From: Vandiemenella viatica
Lineage: Eukaryota > Arthropoda > Insecta > Orthoptera > Morabidae
Direction of reading: 5' to 3'
DNA: 64,000 bases
Assembly: GCA_031002005.1 (NCBI GenBank)
Contig: CM061914.1
Span: 12,386,148 to 12,450,147 of the forward strand
The position numbers and the translations under genes are program-made. The notes below the pieces were generated by a model. The model ran no database searches and was not told where the DNA came from. It saw nothing but the letters and a program-made list of their open reading frames with translations. How positions within the stretch are numbered: the first letter of the stretch is position 1; every line of letters starts with the position of its first letter. Shown here one piece after another: positions 63,913 to 64,000 of the stretch.

Positions 63913-64000
63913 ATCTAATCTATTGGGCAGTGGTACAGGCTTGCCTTCCTGGGATTCAGACGTGTACGCCTATCCCCACATACGGCATCGACGTCCGGAT

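Larger units (their letters stand above)
52915..64000 (-). mobile_element. CR1-like LINE, host of two nested transposons, runs off right edge
   Basis: From the right edge: ORF1 (63912-63382), start of ORF2 endonuclease (about 63240-63024), LTR retrotransposon (63019-57968), rest of the endonuclease, linker and RT start (57960-56387), hAT transposon (56378-53932), RT core and C-terminus (53923-52920), and 3' signature GAGTATAGATGTAGATG near 52945. Same family as the plus-strand LINE at 9961-14586. Confidence 0.9.

Overview
This window reads as a stretch of a large, repeat-rich insect nuclear genome. The one host gene I recognise is a partial BMS1 (ribosome-biogenesis GTPase) on the minus strand. 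Its introns are very long, and the rest is layered transposable elements. The LINE, SINE and Penelope types suggest a hemimetabolous insect such as a locust, cricket or stick insect; that assignment is inference from repeat style and intron size, not a species call.

Host gene. Seven consecutive BMS1 exons (40469 down to 1479) join in frame with canonical splice sites and encode much of the C-terminal half of the protein. Its N-terminal exons and its last exons lie outside the window or were not found. The intron between 17595 and 40266 is about 22.7 kb.

Left third (1-20 kb). A 54/36-bp minisatellite (341-1207), a foldback element (3071-3424), a 2-kb element with inverted ends (4386-6433), a decayed Jockey-like LINE, and a nested block: a plus-strand CR1-like LINE (9961-14586) carrying a hAT-type MITE and a short Helitron lies between two pieces of a minus-strand LINE, one of which carries a mariner (15037-16264).

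Middle (20-48 kb). This is dominated by Penelope-like elements (PLEs; reverse transcriptase plus GIY-YIG endonuclease). Two are inverted pairs, each flanked by one target-site duplication and carrying hammerhead-ribozyme-like motifs (28118-29709 and 32254-36260). One holds 5S-rRNA-like segments. A third copy is split by a Helitron. A fourth (44555-48412) contains thirteen in-frame 180-bp repeats inside its coding region.

Right third (48-64 kb). A minus-strand RTE-type LINE (48545-52910) is split by a solo LTR. Next is a minus-strand CR1-like LINE (52915 to the right edge), split by a hAT transposon (53932-56378) and by a young LTR retrotransposon (57968-63019). The LTR element has two 703-bp LTRs, a gag ORF and an unrecognised acidic second ORF, but no visible pol. 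Insertion points for many nested elements can be fixed to the base from target-site duplications or the A^T Helitron rule.
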